Shown here piece after piece: positions 1 through 11,181 of a stretch of DNA of 64,000 nucleotides. Source of the stretch: Sphingosinicella humi (lineage in GTDB: Bacteria > Pseudomonadota > Alphaproteobacteria > Sphingomonadales > Sphingomonadaceae); assembly GCF_003129465.1 (NCBI RefSeq), contig NZ_QFFF01000001.1, positions 372,001-436,000 on the forward strand, read 5' to 3'. Every line of letters starts with the position of its first letter. Position 1 is the stretch's first letter. The notes below the pieces were generated by a model. The model saw only the letters and a program-made list of their open reading frames with translations. It searched no databases and was not told the DNA's origin. Made by a program: the position numbers and the translations under genes.

Positions 1-114
1 ACGGTGAGCCGGGAGCTCAGCGCGCTCAAGGCGGCGCGCCTCATCCAGCTGACCGGCACCCATTCGGTACGGCTGCTCGAAAAGGCGCGGCTGGAGGCAC
101 TGGCCGAAGGCTAA
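1..114 (+). CDS. Crp/Fnr family transcriptional regulator, C-terminal end (partial)
   Basis: Only the last 37 codons lie in the window. The open frame from base 1 to the TAA at 112-114 reads as the recognition helix and tail of a Crp/Fnr winged helix: a TVSRELSALK stretch, then a hydrophobic wing ending LEKARLEALAEG. TVSRxLxxLxxxGLI is the signature of this DNA-binding domain. It lies directly upstream of nirK, and an FNR-type box follows its stop by 12 bases. I infer that it is the Fnr/Nnr/Dnr-like activator of the nitrite reductase. The sensor domain is outside the window, so the ligand (Fe-S, haem or none) cannot be judged. Confidence 0.75.
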   Translation, partial: TVSRELSALKAARLIQLTGTHSVRLLEKARLEALAEG

Positions 115-125
115 GCCGGCGCGAA

Positions 126-139
126 TTGATCCTGCTCAA
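126..139. promoter_or_regulatory. FNR/NNR-type operator upstream of nirK
   Basis: TTGAT-CCTG-CTCAA matches the FNR/Dnr consensus TTGAT-N4-ATCAA at nine of ten conserved positions. Its centre is near 132.5. A TAAATC hexamer at 162-167 lies where a class II FNR promoter would place its -10 element, with transcription starting near 174 and the nirK start codon at 202. This is the expected geometry for oxygen- or NO-responsive activation. Confidence 0.7.
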
Positions 140-201
140 TTCCAGTTGAAAAACTCGGCTCTAAATCACTGTTATCCTTCACGTAGGAAAGAGATGTTGC
201 G

Positions 202-1233
202 ATGAAACGCTTACCCCTGTTCCTCGCCGGCGCCGCCCTGTTAGCGGGCCCCGCATGGGCTGACAAAGCCCACGATCACGCGCCCGCCGCCGTAGCCGAC
301 ATCGTTCGAGAGGCAAGCGATCTACCCGGGCCGCTGACTCGGCGCGGGCCCCAGACCGTCAAGGTCGACCTGGAGACGGTCGAAGTCACCGGCCAGCTCG
401 CGGACGGCTCCACTTATCACTACTGGACCTTCAACGGGAAGGTGCCGGGGCCCTTCGTCCGCGTGCGCGTCGGCGACACCGTCGAGGTGCGGATGAAGAA
501 TGCCGACGACAGCGCGATCATGCACAATGTCGACTTCCACGCCGTCACCGGTCCCGGCGGCGGCGCGGCCGCGACCATGGCCGCGCCCGGGGAAAGCAAG
601 GGCTTCACCTTCAAGGCGCTCGCGCCCGGCCTCTATGTCTATCATTGCGCGGCGCCGATGGTGGCGCAGCACATCGCCAACGGCATGTACGGCATGATCC
701 TGGTCGAGCCCGAGGAGGGCCTCCCTGCCGTCGACCGCGAATTCTACGTCATGCAGGGCGAAATCTATACCGAAGAGGCGCATGGCAGCGAAGGCGCGCT
801 CACCGAAAGCATCGACAAGCTGCTTGCGGAGCAGCCTGAATATTACGTTTTCAACGGAGCGGCCGACGGGCTCATCAAGAAGCCGCTCCAGGCGAAGGTG
901 GGCGAGACGGTTCGCGTCTTCTTCGGCGTCGGCGGTCCCAACAAGACGTCGAGCTTTCACGTGATCGGTGAGATATTCGACCGCGCCTACCCCTTGGCGT
1001 CGATCACCTCCGCGCCAATGACGGACGTGCAGACCATCACCGTCCCGCCCGGCGGCGCTGCGGTGACGGAGTTCAAGCTGGACGTGCCCGGCCGCTTCGT
1101 CCTGGTCGACCATGCGCTGTCCCGCATGGAGCGGGGCCTGAAGGCGCTGCTGGTCGTCGATGGCGACGAGCGCGCCGATCTCTTCAAGTCCCACCAGGAA
1201 GACGATCCTTCCGGGGAAGAGATGGGGCATTGA
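202..1233 (+). CDS. nirK: copper-containing nitrite reductase (NO-forming)
   Basis: This periplasmic enzyme reduces nitrite to nitric oxide in denitrification. The 343-residue protein has an N-terminal signal peptide ending near AWA-DK and two cupredoxin domains. Type 1 copper ligands are His108, Cys149, His157 and Met162. Type 2 ligands are His113, His148 and His304. The catalytic Asp111 and His253 are also present. The Cys-to-His spacing (YHCAAPMVAQH) is one residue shorter than in the Alcaligenes-type enzymes and resembles the AniA-like class. ATG follows GGAAAGAGATG. The upstream Crp/Fnr gene and FNR box, and pseudoazurin downstream as the likely electron donor, support the call. No NO reductase gene is visible in the window. 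Confidence 0.95.
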   Translation: MKRLPLFLAGAALLAGPAWADKAHDHAPAAVADIVREASDLPGPLTRRGPQTVKVDLETVEVTGQLADGSTYHYWTFNGKVPGPFVRVRVGDTVEVRMKNADDSAIMHNVDFHAVTGPGGGAAATMAAPGESKGFTFKALAPGLYVYHCAAPMVAQHIANGMYGMILVEPEEGLPAVDREFYVMQGEIYTEEAHGSEGALTESIDKLLAEQPEYYVFNGAADGLIKKPLQAKVGETVRVFFGVGGPNKTSSFHVIGEIFDRAYPLASITSAPMTDVQTITVPPGGAAVTEFKLDVPGRFVLVDHALSRMERGLKALLVVDGDERADLFKSHQEDDPSGEEMGH

Positions 1234-1246
1234 TCCCGTAACGGCA

Positions 1247-1285
1247 GACAAGGGCGGCGAGGAGACTATCCTCGCCGCCCTTGTC
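1247..1285 (+). terminator. strong hairpin terminator after nirK
   Basis: A perfect 16-bp GC-rich stem (1247-1262 with 1270-1285) and a 7-base loop begin 13 bases after the nirK stop codon. No long T tract follows, so it may act as a transcript stabiliser or a weak intrinsic terminator. Confidence 0.7.
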
Positions 1286-1627
1286 CGTTCGACCACCCCA
1301 GCTTGGCTGAGCCGCTCGAGTCGTAGGGTCGGATCGACGCGCAGGTACCCGATGCCGGGACGGCGATGTTCGCAATATCCACCGGAAACGCTTGCCGGGG
1401 TTGCCGCCCACAAAGCGCCTGCCGAACACCACTCTTCGCGAATGCACGATGTTGCCCTGGGGTCGCGGCACCTTGGCGCCCGCCGTTCAGCGGTCCGGCC
1501 CGTTTCCCTTGAGGAAGGCCGTTCCAGTTCCTCCAGCTCTCATTCTGGAACTTCGGGTCGGCGCCACTCAAGCGTGGTGGCGCGAAACGGCGCATCCGGG
1601 GGACACGGACCAGCTGCTGACATAAGA
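1286..1627. other. non-coding gap with no recognisable gene
   Basis: About 340 bases lie between two terminator hairpins. Short open frames exist on both strands, but none has a plausible ribosome-binding site, a known motif or codon usage like the neighbours. I see no repeat, tRNA or mobile-element sequence in it. Confidence 0.5.
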
Positions 1628-1659
1628 AAGGGCGCCGACCTGGGAGTGTCGGCGCCCTT
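1628..1659 (-). terminator. intrinsic terminator of the pseudoazurin gene
   Basis: A 12-bp perfect stem (1628-1639 with 1648-1659) with an 8-base loop lies 21 bases past the pseudoazurin stop. Read on the minus strand, the stem runs into a T-rich tail (CTTTCTTATG). Confidence 0.75.
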
Positions 1660-1680
1660 GGACCACGGCGGGAGCCAGGA

Positions 1681-2133
1681 TTATCGGGCCGCGGTCTGAA
1701 CCTTGGTCTTGTTGAGAAGGCCGGTGAAGACCTGCTTGGCCTTGCCGGGGTGGCTCACCTTCTGGGCGGCCGGGAGGTTGCCGGCATCGCCGACCACCAC
1801 AACCCCGACCATCCCCATCCCGTAGTGCGGCAGGCATTTATAGCCATAGACGCCGGGCTTGCTGAAGGTGACTTTGATCGGCTGGTTCATCTTGCCCTTG
1901 AAGGGCTGCGCGCCCGCCGGGATCATGCCGGCAATGCTCTCGGCATTGTGGCTCTTATCAGTCGGCACGAAGGTGACGGTGTCGCCGGGGGCGACCTTCA
2001 CCAGCGCCGGCTCGAACACCATCATGCCGGCCTTGCCCTTGTTGAGCATCTTGACGACGTGATCGGCCGCCATGGCGGGGCTTGCCATCGCGACCGCGGC
2101 CACTGCGCCGACGAGAAGGCTGGGAATACGCAT
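1681..2133 (-). CDS. pseudoazurin (periplasmic blue copper protein)
   Basis: This small type 1 copper electron carrier usually donates electrons to NirK. The 150-residue precursor has a signal peptide cut near PAMA-AD. The mature domain carries the copper ligands His62, Cys100, His103 and Met108, with the typical [12 protein letters not shown] motif. The ATG at 2133 was chosen over a longer frame because GGAGA lies just upstream and the signal peptide begins there. It converges on nirK and diverges from the class II ribonucleotide reductase across a 192-base gap with two FNR-type boxes. Co-expression with nirK at low oxygen is inferred. Confidence 0.93.
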   Translation of the reverse strand: MRIPSLLVGAVAAVAMASPAMAADHVVKMLNKGKAGMMVFEPALVKVAPGDTVTFVPTDKSHNAESIAGMIPAGAQPFKGKMNQPIKVTFSKPGVYGYKCLPHYGMGMVGVVVVGDAGNLPAAQKVSHPGKAKQVFTGLLNKTKVQTAAR

Positions 2134-2210
2134 TTCGAAGTCTCCATCCAACTTGGGCGGGAACCGCCGCCCGGATGGGAATCTGTTAGGGCAGCCTCGC
2201 GGCGACACCC

Positions 2211-2224
2211 TTGCGCTGGATCAA
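2211..2224. promoter_or_regulatory. FNR-type operator, pseudoazurin-proximal
   Basis: TTGCG-CTGG-ATCAA matches the FNR consensus with one full half-site (ATCAA) and one imperfect one. Its centre, near 2217.5, lies about 84 bases before the pseudoazurin start codon. A class II promoter would therefore give a leader of about 40 bases on the minus strand. Confidence 0.5.
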
Positions 2225-2246
2225 TCCGGCCAAGTCGATGGTAGAT

Positions 2247-2260
2247 TTGAGGCAGATCAA
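2247..2260. promoter_or_regulatory. FNR-type operator, nrdJ-proximal
   Basis: TTGAG-GCAG-ATCAA differs from the FNR consensus at one position. It is centred about 72 bases before the nrdJ start codon, so a start site 41-42 bases downstream would fall near 2295. It lies 36 bp from the other box in the same divergent gap. Confidence 0.6.
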
Positions 2261-2325
2261 ATCCCCACCCTTCGTGGCCGAATACCCAAGCTTCCTACAA
2301 CATCTAGTTTAGGGGAGGCAGGCTC

Positions 2326-4542
2326 ATGGGCTTCGAAAATGCGCTGGCGGAGGAAATCTGGGCGGCGAAATACCGGTTCAGGACAAACGACGGCACCGGC
2401 GACGAAGATTATGCCGCGACGATCGCGAGAGTCGCCGCCGCCGTGGCGGAGGCAGAGGCGCCCGAGGTCCGCGCCTTGTGGCGGGAGCGCTTCGCCGACG
2501 CCCTTTCGGATTTCCGCTTCATCCCCGCCGGCCGCATCCTCGCCGGGGCCGGGACCGACCGCAAGGTGACGCTGTTCAACTGCTTCGTGATGGGGACGAT
2601 CCCCGACAGCCTCGAGGGGATATTCGCCCACCTCAGCGAAGCCGCTCTCACCATGCAGCAGGGCGGCGGCGTCGGCATGGATTTCTCGACCATCCGGCCT
2701 TCTGGAAGTCTAGTGAAGGGAGTCGGCGCGGATGCTTCAGGGCCGCTTACCTTTATGGACTGCTGGGACGCAATGTGCCGCACCGTTCAGTCGGCCGGTC
2801 AACGGCGCGGGGCCATGATGGGATGCCTGCGCATCGACCATCCCGACATCGAGGCCTTCATCGAGGCCAAGCGCGATCCCGCCCGCTTCCGTAACTTCAA
2901 CCTGTCGGTCCTCGTCACCGACGATTTCATGAAAACCCTCGCCGCCGACGGCGACTGGCCGCTAGTCTTCGAAGGCGGGACCCGCCGGAGCGTCCGCGCG
3001 AGAGGGCTGTGGGACAAGCTGATGCGCTCGACCTACGACACGGCCGAGCCGGGCGTGATCTTCGTCGATCGCGTCAACCGAATGAACAATCTCGGTTATT
3101 GCGAGACGATCAGCGCCAGCAATCCGTGCGGCGAACAGATGCTGCCGCCGTACGGCGCCTGCCTCTTGGGCTCGATCAACCTCGCGCGGCTGGTCAACGA
3201 TCCCTTCGGGGACCATGCCGTGCTGGACGAGGAGCTGCTCGGCACCCTCACCCGCACCGCCATTCGGATGCTCGACAACGTCATCGATATCTCGGGCTAT
3301 CCGCTTCACCAGCAGGAGGCGGAAGCGAAGGCGAAGCGACGTCTCGGCCTCGGCATCACCGGGCTCGCCGATGCACTCCTCTTTTGCGGCGTCGCCTACG
3401 GCACCGGCCAGGCCGTCGCGCTCACCCGGCGCTGGCTCGAGATCATTCGCTGCGAGGCCTATCGCGCCTCGGCAGAATTGGCCGCGGAAAAAGGGCCTTT
3501 CCCTCTCTACGACTCTGCGATTCTCGATCAGCCCAACCTTGTCGACCTCGACGAGGAGACGCGCGAGCTGATCGCCGAGCATGGCCTTCGCAACGGCTGC
3601 CTCACCTCGATCGCGCCGACCGGGACGACGTCGCTCATTGCCGGCAACGTCTCATCGGGCGTCGAGCCGGTCTTCGCCTATTCCTATACGCGGCGAATCC
3701 GCCAGCCCGACGGCTCGACCCGCGAGGAAGCGGTCGAGGATTATGCGATGCAGGTCTGGCGTCGCCTGCGGGGCGACGAAGCGCCGCCCGCGGATCTCTT
3801 CGTCAGCGCCCAGACTCTGACGCCGTCCGACCATCTCACCATGCAGGCGGCGGCGCAGGCGCTGGTCGACAGCTCCATCTCCAAGACCGTCAACTGCCCG
3901 GAGGACATCAGCTTCGAAGCCTTCGCCGATGTCTATGTCGAGGGCTATCATCTGGGCTGCAAGGGTCTCACCACCTACCGCCCGAACCCCGTGACGGGAT
4001 CGGTGCTGAGTACCGCACCGGAAAAGCCCCTTCCCGTCCGCAGCGAGATCGTGCTCCAGCCTCGCGAGGAGGTGCTGCACGGCACGACCTACAAACTCAA
4101 ATGGCCGGACAGTGCGCACGCCGTCTACGTCACCATCAATGATGCGATCGACGGCGGTCAGCGACGACCGTTCGAGGTCTTCGTCAACTCCAAGAATATG
4201 GAGCATTATGCCTGGACGCTCGGTCTCACCCGAATGATATCGGCGGTATTCCGGCGCGGCGGCGACGTCTCCTTCGTGCCCGAGGAGCTGAAGGCGGTGT
4301 TCGATCCGCGCGGCGGCGCCTGGATGCAGGGGCGTTACGTGCCGTCGCTGCTAGCGGCGATCGGCGGGATCATCGAACGCCACATGGCCGGGCTGGACTC
4401 GGAGCCCTCGCTGATGCCCGAGGCGCGGCCGCAGGCGATGGCGATCGGCACCCAGCCTTGCCCGCAATGCGGCGCGGCGTCGCTGATCAAGGTCGAAGGC
4501 TGCAACAATTGCCTCGACTGCGGCTATTCGAAATGCGGGTGA
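2326..4542 (+). CDS. nrdJ: adenosylcobalamin-dependent (class II) ribonucleotide reductase
   Basis: This enzyme makes deoxyribonucleotides using a B12-derived radical, so it works with or without oxygen. The 738-residue protein has the reductase barrel: NCFVMG with Cys86, GGGVGMDFSTIRP near 113-125, and the catalytic NPCGE (Asn266, Cys268, Glu270). It ends in a zinc-ribbon tail with CPQC, CNNC and CGYSKCG cysteines, which is the vitamin-B12-dependent ribonucleotide reductase type. No N-terminal ATP-cone is seen. The ATG follows GGGGAGGCAGGCTC. The FNR-type box upstream suggests induction at low oxygen, when the aerobic class I enzyme is limited. Confidence 0.95.
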   Translation: MGFENALAEEIWAAKYRFRTNDGTGDEDYAATIARVAAAVAEAEAPEVRALWRERFADALSDFRFIPAGRILAGAGTDRKVTLFNCFVMGTIPDSLEGIFAHLSEAALTMQQGGGVGMDFSTIRPSGSLVKGVGADASGPLTFMDCWDAMCRTVQSAGQRRGAMMGCLRIDHPDIEAFIEAKRDPARFRNFNLSVLVTDDFMKTLAADGDWPLVFEGGTRRSVRARGLWDKLMRSTYDTAEPGVIFVDRVNRMNNLGYCETISASNPCGEQMLPPYGACLLGSINLARLVNDPFGDHAVLDEELLGTLTRTAIRMLDNVIDISGYPLHQQEAEAKAKRRLGLGITGLADALLFCGVAYGTGQAVALTRRWLEIIRCEAYRASAELAAEKGPFPLYDSAILDQPNLVDLDEETRELIAEHGLRNGCLTSIAPTGTTSLIAGNVSSGVEPVFAYSYTRRIRQPDGSTREEAVEDYAMQVWRRLRGDEAPPADLFVSAQTLTPSDHLTMQAAAQALVDSSISKTVNCPEDISFEAFADVYVEGYHLGCKGLTTYRPNPVTGSVLSTAPEKPLPVRSEIVLQPREEVLHGTTYKLKWPDSAHAVYVTINDAIDGGQRRPFEVFVNSKNMEHYAWTLGLTRMISAVFRRGGDVSFVPEELKAVFDPRGGAWMQGRYVPSLLAAIGGIIERHMAGLDSEPSLMPEARPQAMAIGTQPCPQCGAASLIKVEGCNNCLDCGYSKCG

Positions 4543-4694
4543 AGGCTCGGGCGCGGCTCCGCGCGAGGGAGTGCGAGCAACGCTATGCACTCCCGGGCCA
4601 TGATGGCATGATCGTGCGGGACCGCGGCGTGCGTCAGGACGCCCCCGCTCCCACGCATCGTGCAAGCCGGCAGCTAGGTTGGATCAAGAAAGGC

Positions 4695-5543
4695 ATGACT
4701 GGTTTTCCCAATCCCATTCTCTTCGCGACCGACTTCAGCGGTCGCTGCGACCGTCCCCTCGAAAGGGCGCTGGGCCTAGCCCGCCACTGGCGATCGAAAC
4801 TCGTCCTCCTACACGTCCTCGAGCCTCCCCACACGGATCTCACCGACGAGGAGCGAGAAGTCGAGGAAGCCCGGATCACGAACAAGCTGCGCACCCAAGC
4901 CGACGGCTCAGGGGTAAATGTTGAAACCAGGATCACGCGCGGGCGGGTCGCAGCGACAATAGCCAAGGTCGCCGAGGAGGTGGAGGCTGGCCTGATCGTA
5001 ACAGGCGTCGCCCGTTACGACGAGCTTGGCGACTTCATCCTGGGCACGACTGTCGACAGGCTGGTGCGCCGCAGCCATGTGCCGGTGCTCGTCGTCAAGG
5101 AGAAGCCCCGGTCCGACTACCGTAGCCTCCTCATCGCAACGGATTTCTCGAACGGCTCTGCCACGGCCCTCGAGCTGGCTGTCCAGTTCTTCCCTGAGGC
5201 GGCCTTGAACCTGGCCCATGCCTATCATGTTCCCTTCGAGCCCGTGCTGGGAAGAGAAGCCCAGGCACCGGCGCTCCAGGCCAGGATCGCCGAGGAGCTG
5301 GACGATTTCTTGCACTTTCTGCACGTGCCGGCGGATGTGCGCGACCGCATCGACTTCCACCTGGATTATGGCGAGACGGCACCGGTGATCAGCGGCCTTG
5401 CTCGATCGGTGGAAGCGGATCTCGCGGTGATCGGCGCTCATGGCAAAAGCGGATTTGTCGCGGCGACCATCGGCAACAACGCCAAGGTGCTGCTGGAATC
5501 GCTGTCGTGCGACGTCATGCTGGTGCCGAAGGATGCGCTATAG
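4695..5543 (+). CDS. tandem-domain universal stress protein
   Basis: This 282-residue protein has two Usp domains in series, each opening with a beta strand of the type PILFATDFS or SLLIATDFS. Each closes with a G-rich ATP-loop region and a VPVLVVKE or CDVMLVPKD strand. The second glycine loop (GAHGKSGFVAATIG) is closer to the ATP-binding Usp consensus than the first. The ATG at 4695 fits the domain boundary; upstream in-frame ATGs only add low-complexity sequence. Tandem Usps often belong to hypoxia or starvation regulons, which fits the neighbouring nrdJ, but I see no FNR box in its own leader. Confidence 0.88.
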   Translation: MTGFPNPILFATDFSGRCDRPLERALGLARHWRSKLVLLHVLEPPHTDLTDEEREVEEARITNKLRTQADGSGVNVETRITRGRVAATIAKVAEEVEAGLIVTGVARYDELGDFILGTTVDRLVRRSHVPVLVVKEKPRSDYRSLLIATDFSNGSATALELAVQFFPEAALNLAHAYHVPFEPVLGREAQAPALQARIAEELDDFLHFLHVPADVRDRIDFHLDYGETAPVISGLARSVEADLAVIGAHGKSGFVAATIGNNAKVLLESLSCDVMLVPKDAL

Positions 5544-5588
5544 GGAGGCCTCGCCCGCCTCGAGGCGCCCTCACTTCCACGCAGCGTC

Positions 5589-6557
5589 TCAGGAGTGCGG
5601 CTCCGCCAGCTCCAGTTCGATGCCTTCGCCACGGTGAAGCGAGTCGGCCGTCACGACGACGGTCGTGCCAGGGCGCACCACTGACAGCACCGCCTGCTTG
5701 AAACCCTCGTCGACCACGATTTTGCCTGGCAGCCGCTCCCCGTCCGGCGCGGCAGGCGCGCCGGGCAAGGCGAGGCGCAGCCAACGAGCGTCGGCCGCTC
5801 CAGGCTGCTGTAGGCTGTAAGCGGAGGTGCCTCGAATGGCGGCACGTATTTCGACAGGCGCAGAGCCGATCTCCTTGCCGTTGCGCAGGACGATCACCAG
5901 ACGATCGGCGGCGCTGACGATAATCGAGACCGGTCCCGACGGCGAAGCCTCTGGCTCCCAGACGATTTGCCCGGCCGCCGCCTTCCGGAGCGCGCCTTCG
6001 TCACTCGCCAGGATATCCGGAGTGGGAGTCACCCGCGGCAATGAGGGCTCATCGGTCACCACGACGGTGAGCCCGAGCTTCGTCACGCCGTACAGCCGCT
6101 TGGCGAACTCCAGCGGGAGACGAATGCATCCATGTGACGCGGGGTATCCCGGCAGGGTTCCGGCATGAAGGGCGATGCCGTCCCAGGTAAGCCGCTGCAT
6201 GTAGGGCATTGGCGCATCGTTATAGAGGTTGGACTTATGGTCCACCTTGCGCTGGAGGATGGTGAATATGCCCGTCGGTGTCTCGTGCCCATCCTTCCCG
6301 CTGGAAATGGTGGACACGCCGATGGGAACGCCGTTGCGGTAAACGACGGCTCTCTGGGTCGCGAGGCTTACCATTACGAGGACGGGCCCCTCGGGAGCGA
6401 CTTGGGGGAGCCACAGGAACTCTCCCGGCTTCAGCCTTTCCACCGTTGCCATGATGGCTCCGGAGCTTCGTCCAGGCTCTGCCGCAGCGGCTCCTGCCCA
6501 GCCTGGCGCAACGGTCACCGCCAAAAGCGATATTGCGAGAAGGGGACGCATCTTCAT
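5589..6557 (-). CDS. YkuD-type L,D-transpeptidase, secreted
   Basis: This enzyme family cross-links peptidoglycan or attaches proteins to it through L,D-peptide bonds. The 322-residue protein has a signal peptide (about 1-26). The YkuD catalytic domain (about 58-175) contains HAGTLPGYPASHGCIRLP, giving catalytic His131, His142 and Cys144. A second half (about 195-320) resembles a repeated beta-rich domain without the catalytic cysteine. Start chosen at 6557 because GGGAGGAAT lies 8 bases upstream; a second ATG lies two codons later. It is divergent from the metallo-beta-lactamase RNase gene, with a gap of about 70 bases. Confidence 0.85.
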   Translation of the reverse strand: MKMRPLLAISLLAVTVAPGWAGAAAAEPGRSSGAIMATVERLKPGEFLWLPQVAPEGPVLVMVSLATQRAVVYRNGVPIGVSTISSGKDGHETPTGIFTILQRKVDHKSNLYNDAPMPYMQRLTWDGIALHAGTLPGYPASHGCIRLPLEFAKRLYGVTKLGLTVVVTDEPSLPRVTPTPDILASDEGALRKAAAGQIVWEPEASPSGPVSIIVSAADRLVIVLRNGKEIGSAPVEIRAAIRGTSAYSLQQPGAADARWLRLALPGAPAAPDGERLPGKIVVDEGFKQAVLSVVRPGTTVVVTADSLHRGEGIELELAEPHS

Positions 6558-6628
6558 TGTTTCCTATTCCTCCCGATCAGGGGCGGCTAGCATCGGCCCT
6601 GTTCTCCCACCACTCGGGAAAGCTACGG

Positions 6629-8286
6629 ATGCAGACAGAAGAAGCGGCTGGCATGTCGAGAGACCGGAGGAGCATTGTGGATCACCTGCCGACCCTCGCC
6701 TTCCATGGCGCCGCGCGTACTGTCACCGGCTCGTGCATGGAGGTGATTTCCGGCCAACGCCGCCTTCTCATCGACTGCGGGCTTTTCCAGGGATCGCGAA
6801 CGCTCGAGACACTCAATCGTGAACCGTTCCCGTTCGATGCGCGCTCCCTAGACGCCGTCATCCTGACCCACGCTCATATCGATCATTCCGGCCTGCTGCC
6901 GAAGCTTGTCCGGGACGGCTACCGGGGGCCTATTTGGTGCACGGGCCCCACCAAGGATCTTTTGGGACACATGCTACCCGATGCGGGCAGGATCCAGGAA
7001 AGCGAGGCGGAGCGCCGGAACCGACGCGCCGATCGGGCGGACGAAGAGCCGGTCGAACCGATCTATACGGAAGCGGACGCTCTCGCCGCCTGGCGCCAGT
7101 GCCGGAGTGCTCCGCTCGACACATCGTTCGAGCCGGCGCCAGCCCTCAAGGCCCGCCTGTGGAATGCCGGCCACATCCTCGGCTCCGCCTCGGTCGAGCT
7201 GGAGGTCGCGGGCACGCGTCTGTTCTTCTCCGGAGACATCGGCCCCGAGCACAAGGCCTTCCACCCGGACCCGGAGGGCCCCTCGGGAATTGACCATGTC
7301 GTGTGCGAGAGCACCTATGGCGACCGTTTCGCGACGAGGTCAGCATCGAGGAGCGCCGCTCCATCCTTGAGTCGGAGATCAAGGCGGCCCTGACGCGAGG
7401 CGGCAACCTGGTCATTCCGGTCTTCGCGCTCGAGCGAACGCAGGAGCTGCTGCTCGACATCGCGACCCTCATCAACAGCGGTCGCCTCAAGCATAGCCAA
7501 GTCTTCATCGACTCGCCGCTGGCCATTCGCGCGACCGAAGTTTTCGCCAAGCACCAGAAGGAGCTGGAGGATCTGGGATCCGGCGAGGTCTTCCGCCGCC
7601 CCGGCTTTCATTATGTCGAGGACGCCGCCCACTCGATGCGGCTCAACAGCCTGTCCGGCGCGATCATCATGGCCGCGTCCGGAATGTGTGAGGCGGGGCG
7701 CATCCGCCATCATCTGCGCCACAATCTTCCACGCCGTGAATCCACAGTGCTTTTCGTCGGCTTCCAGGCCGCGGGGACGCTCGGCCGCGCCATTCTCGAC
7801 GGTGCCAGCCGAGTCCGGATTTCCGGCCACGATGTCGCAGTACGGGCGCAGGTGCGCCGGATCGACAGCTACTCCGCCCATGGGGATCGCGACGACATAT
7901 TGGCCTGGCTTGCCGCCCGGGAACCCATTGCGGGAACGATCTTCCTCACCCATGGCGAAAGCCAGGCGATAGAGACCCTGCGGCGGGAGCTGCAGTCGCG
8001 AGGCTCGCCCGCCAGGATCGTGGCACCCGAGATTGGGGAACGCTATGCGCTGCCCGCCGGAGAGGCGGCGAAGCGAACGCAAACCGGCCGGGTCGACCTG
8101 CATGAAGCGCTCAGTGACGACTGGCAGAACGACTATGCCCGCTTCGCAGTCAACCTGAAACGCGAGTTGCAGGCCATCGAGGACAAGCGCGCCCGGCGCG
8201 AGGCGATCGAGCGCATGCGCGAGGTGCTGGACGGCTTTCGGGCGCATAAGGAGAAGCGCCGATCAAGCCCTGTCCGGCAAGGGTGA
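6629..8286 (+). pseudogene. beta-CASP metallo-beta-lactamase fold RNase, interrupted by a one-base frameshift
   Basis: The first part (6629 to about 7330) encodes the metallo-beta-lactamase half with the zinc motif HAHIDH (His81, His83, Asp85, His86) and a CESTYGDR strand. The sense frame then moves to the frame that starts inside 7303-7332 and continues to 8286. That second part has the beta-CASP and RNA-specificity elements (VIPVFALERTQELL, SGMCEAGRIRHHL, SYSAHGD, LTHGES). Adding one base near 7328-7331 restores a protein of about 552 residues, usual for this CPSF/RNase J-like family. It may be a true mutation or a sequence error. The start is uncertain between ATG 6629 and ATG 6653. Confidence 0.8.
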
Positions 8287-8486
8287 CGCCCGCTCCCTGC
8301 CGGGGCGGGAGCTTGTCCATGATTTAGATAGCGAGCGGCGCGCCATTTTCCCCGGAGACACCGGTTCCTCCGGCTCGCTGGGGTTTCGGCAATCGATTGA
8401 GACTAGCTGTTCCGTGTCCGTTCGGATCCGCGAAAACTGCTTCACCGGATTTCACCGGACTTTGCGGAAAGCCGCCACGTCCGGCA

Positions 8487-8526
8487 AAACAAAAGCCCCT
8501 GAAATCCGAAGATTTCTGGGGCTTTG
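8487..8526 (-). terminator. intrinsic terminator of tRNA-Val
   Basis: On the minus strand a stem of GCCCC and GAAATC segments with one mismatch closes on a TTCG tetraloop (the 8492-8499 and 8501-8506 arms pair with 8511-8516 and 8518-8525). TTTTGTTTT follows. It starts three bases after the tRNA 3' end. Confidence 0.85.
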
Positions 8527-8528
8527 AA

Positions 8529-8603
8529 TGGTGGGCGTGGCAAGGATTGAACTTGCGACCCCTGCGATGTCAACACAGTGCTCTACCACTGAGCTACACG
8601 CCC
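8529..8603 (-). tRNA. tRNA-Val (anticodon GAC)
   Basis: The minus strand folds as a complete cloverleaf. The acceptor stem GGGCGTG pairs with CACGCCC, the D arm has TAGCTCAGTGGTAGAGCA, the anticodon loop is TTGACAT with GAC at 8569-8571, and the T arm has GTTCAATCC. The CCA end is encoded. GAC reads GUC/GUU valine codons. A UUCG-loop terminator follows directly. Confidence 0.97.
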
Positions 8604-8792
8604 ACTGCGGGCGGCATGTAGCGACGCCTTCGCCGCGGTGCAAGCCCGCTTGATGCGTTGTCCATAAGTCTGTTTGCACGCGCCGGACCAGGGATTGGCC
8701 GGCCGGCTCCCGCTGCCCGTCTATCGGGTGCGGCAGGCGAAGATCAGGACGCGGCGGCTGATCGATTTTCCAGTTCTCCCTGACGAACTTAA

Positions 8793-11117
<2,325 letters not shown>

Positions 11118-11181
11118 TATGCGCCCGTCGCGCCGCTTCGGCGCCGCGACGCCCGATCGCGTCGCGGGAGAGGAATGACCG

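Noticed and set aside
322-1413. Long antisense ORF over nirK
   Set aside because: It is a high-GC mirror of nirK, Arg/His/Asp-rich with no motif; nirK has all copper ligands in the other frame.
1160-1699. 179-codon plus-strand ORF after nirK
   Set aside because: It crosses two terminator hairpins and has no ribosome-binding site or family-like sequence.
8397-8621. 74-residue ORF with WQGLNLRPLRCQHSALPLSYTP
   Set aside because: This is the known artefact of translating across a tRNA gene (tRNA-Val at 8529-8603).
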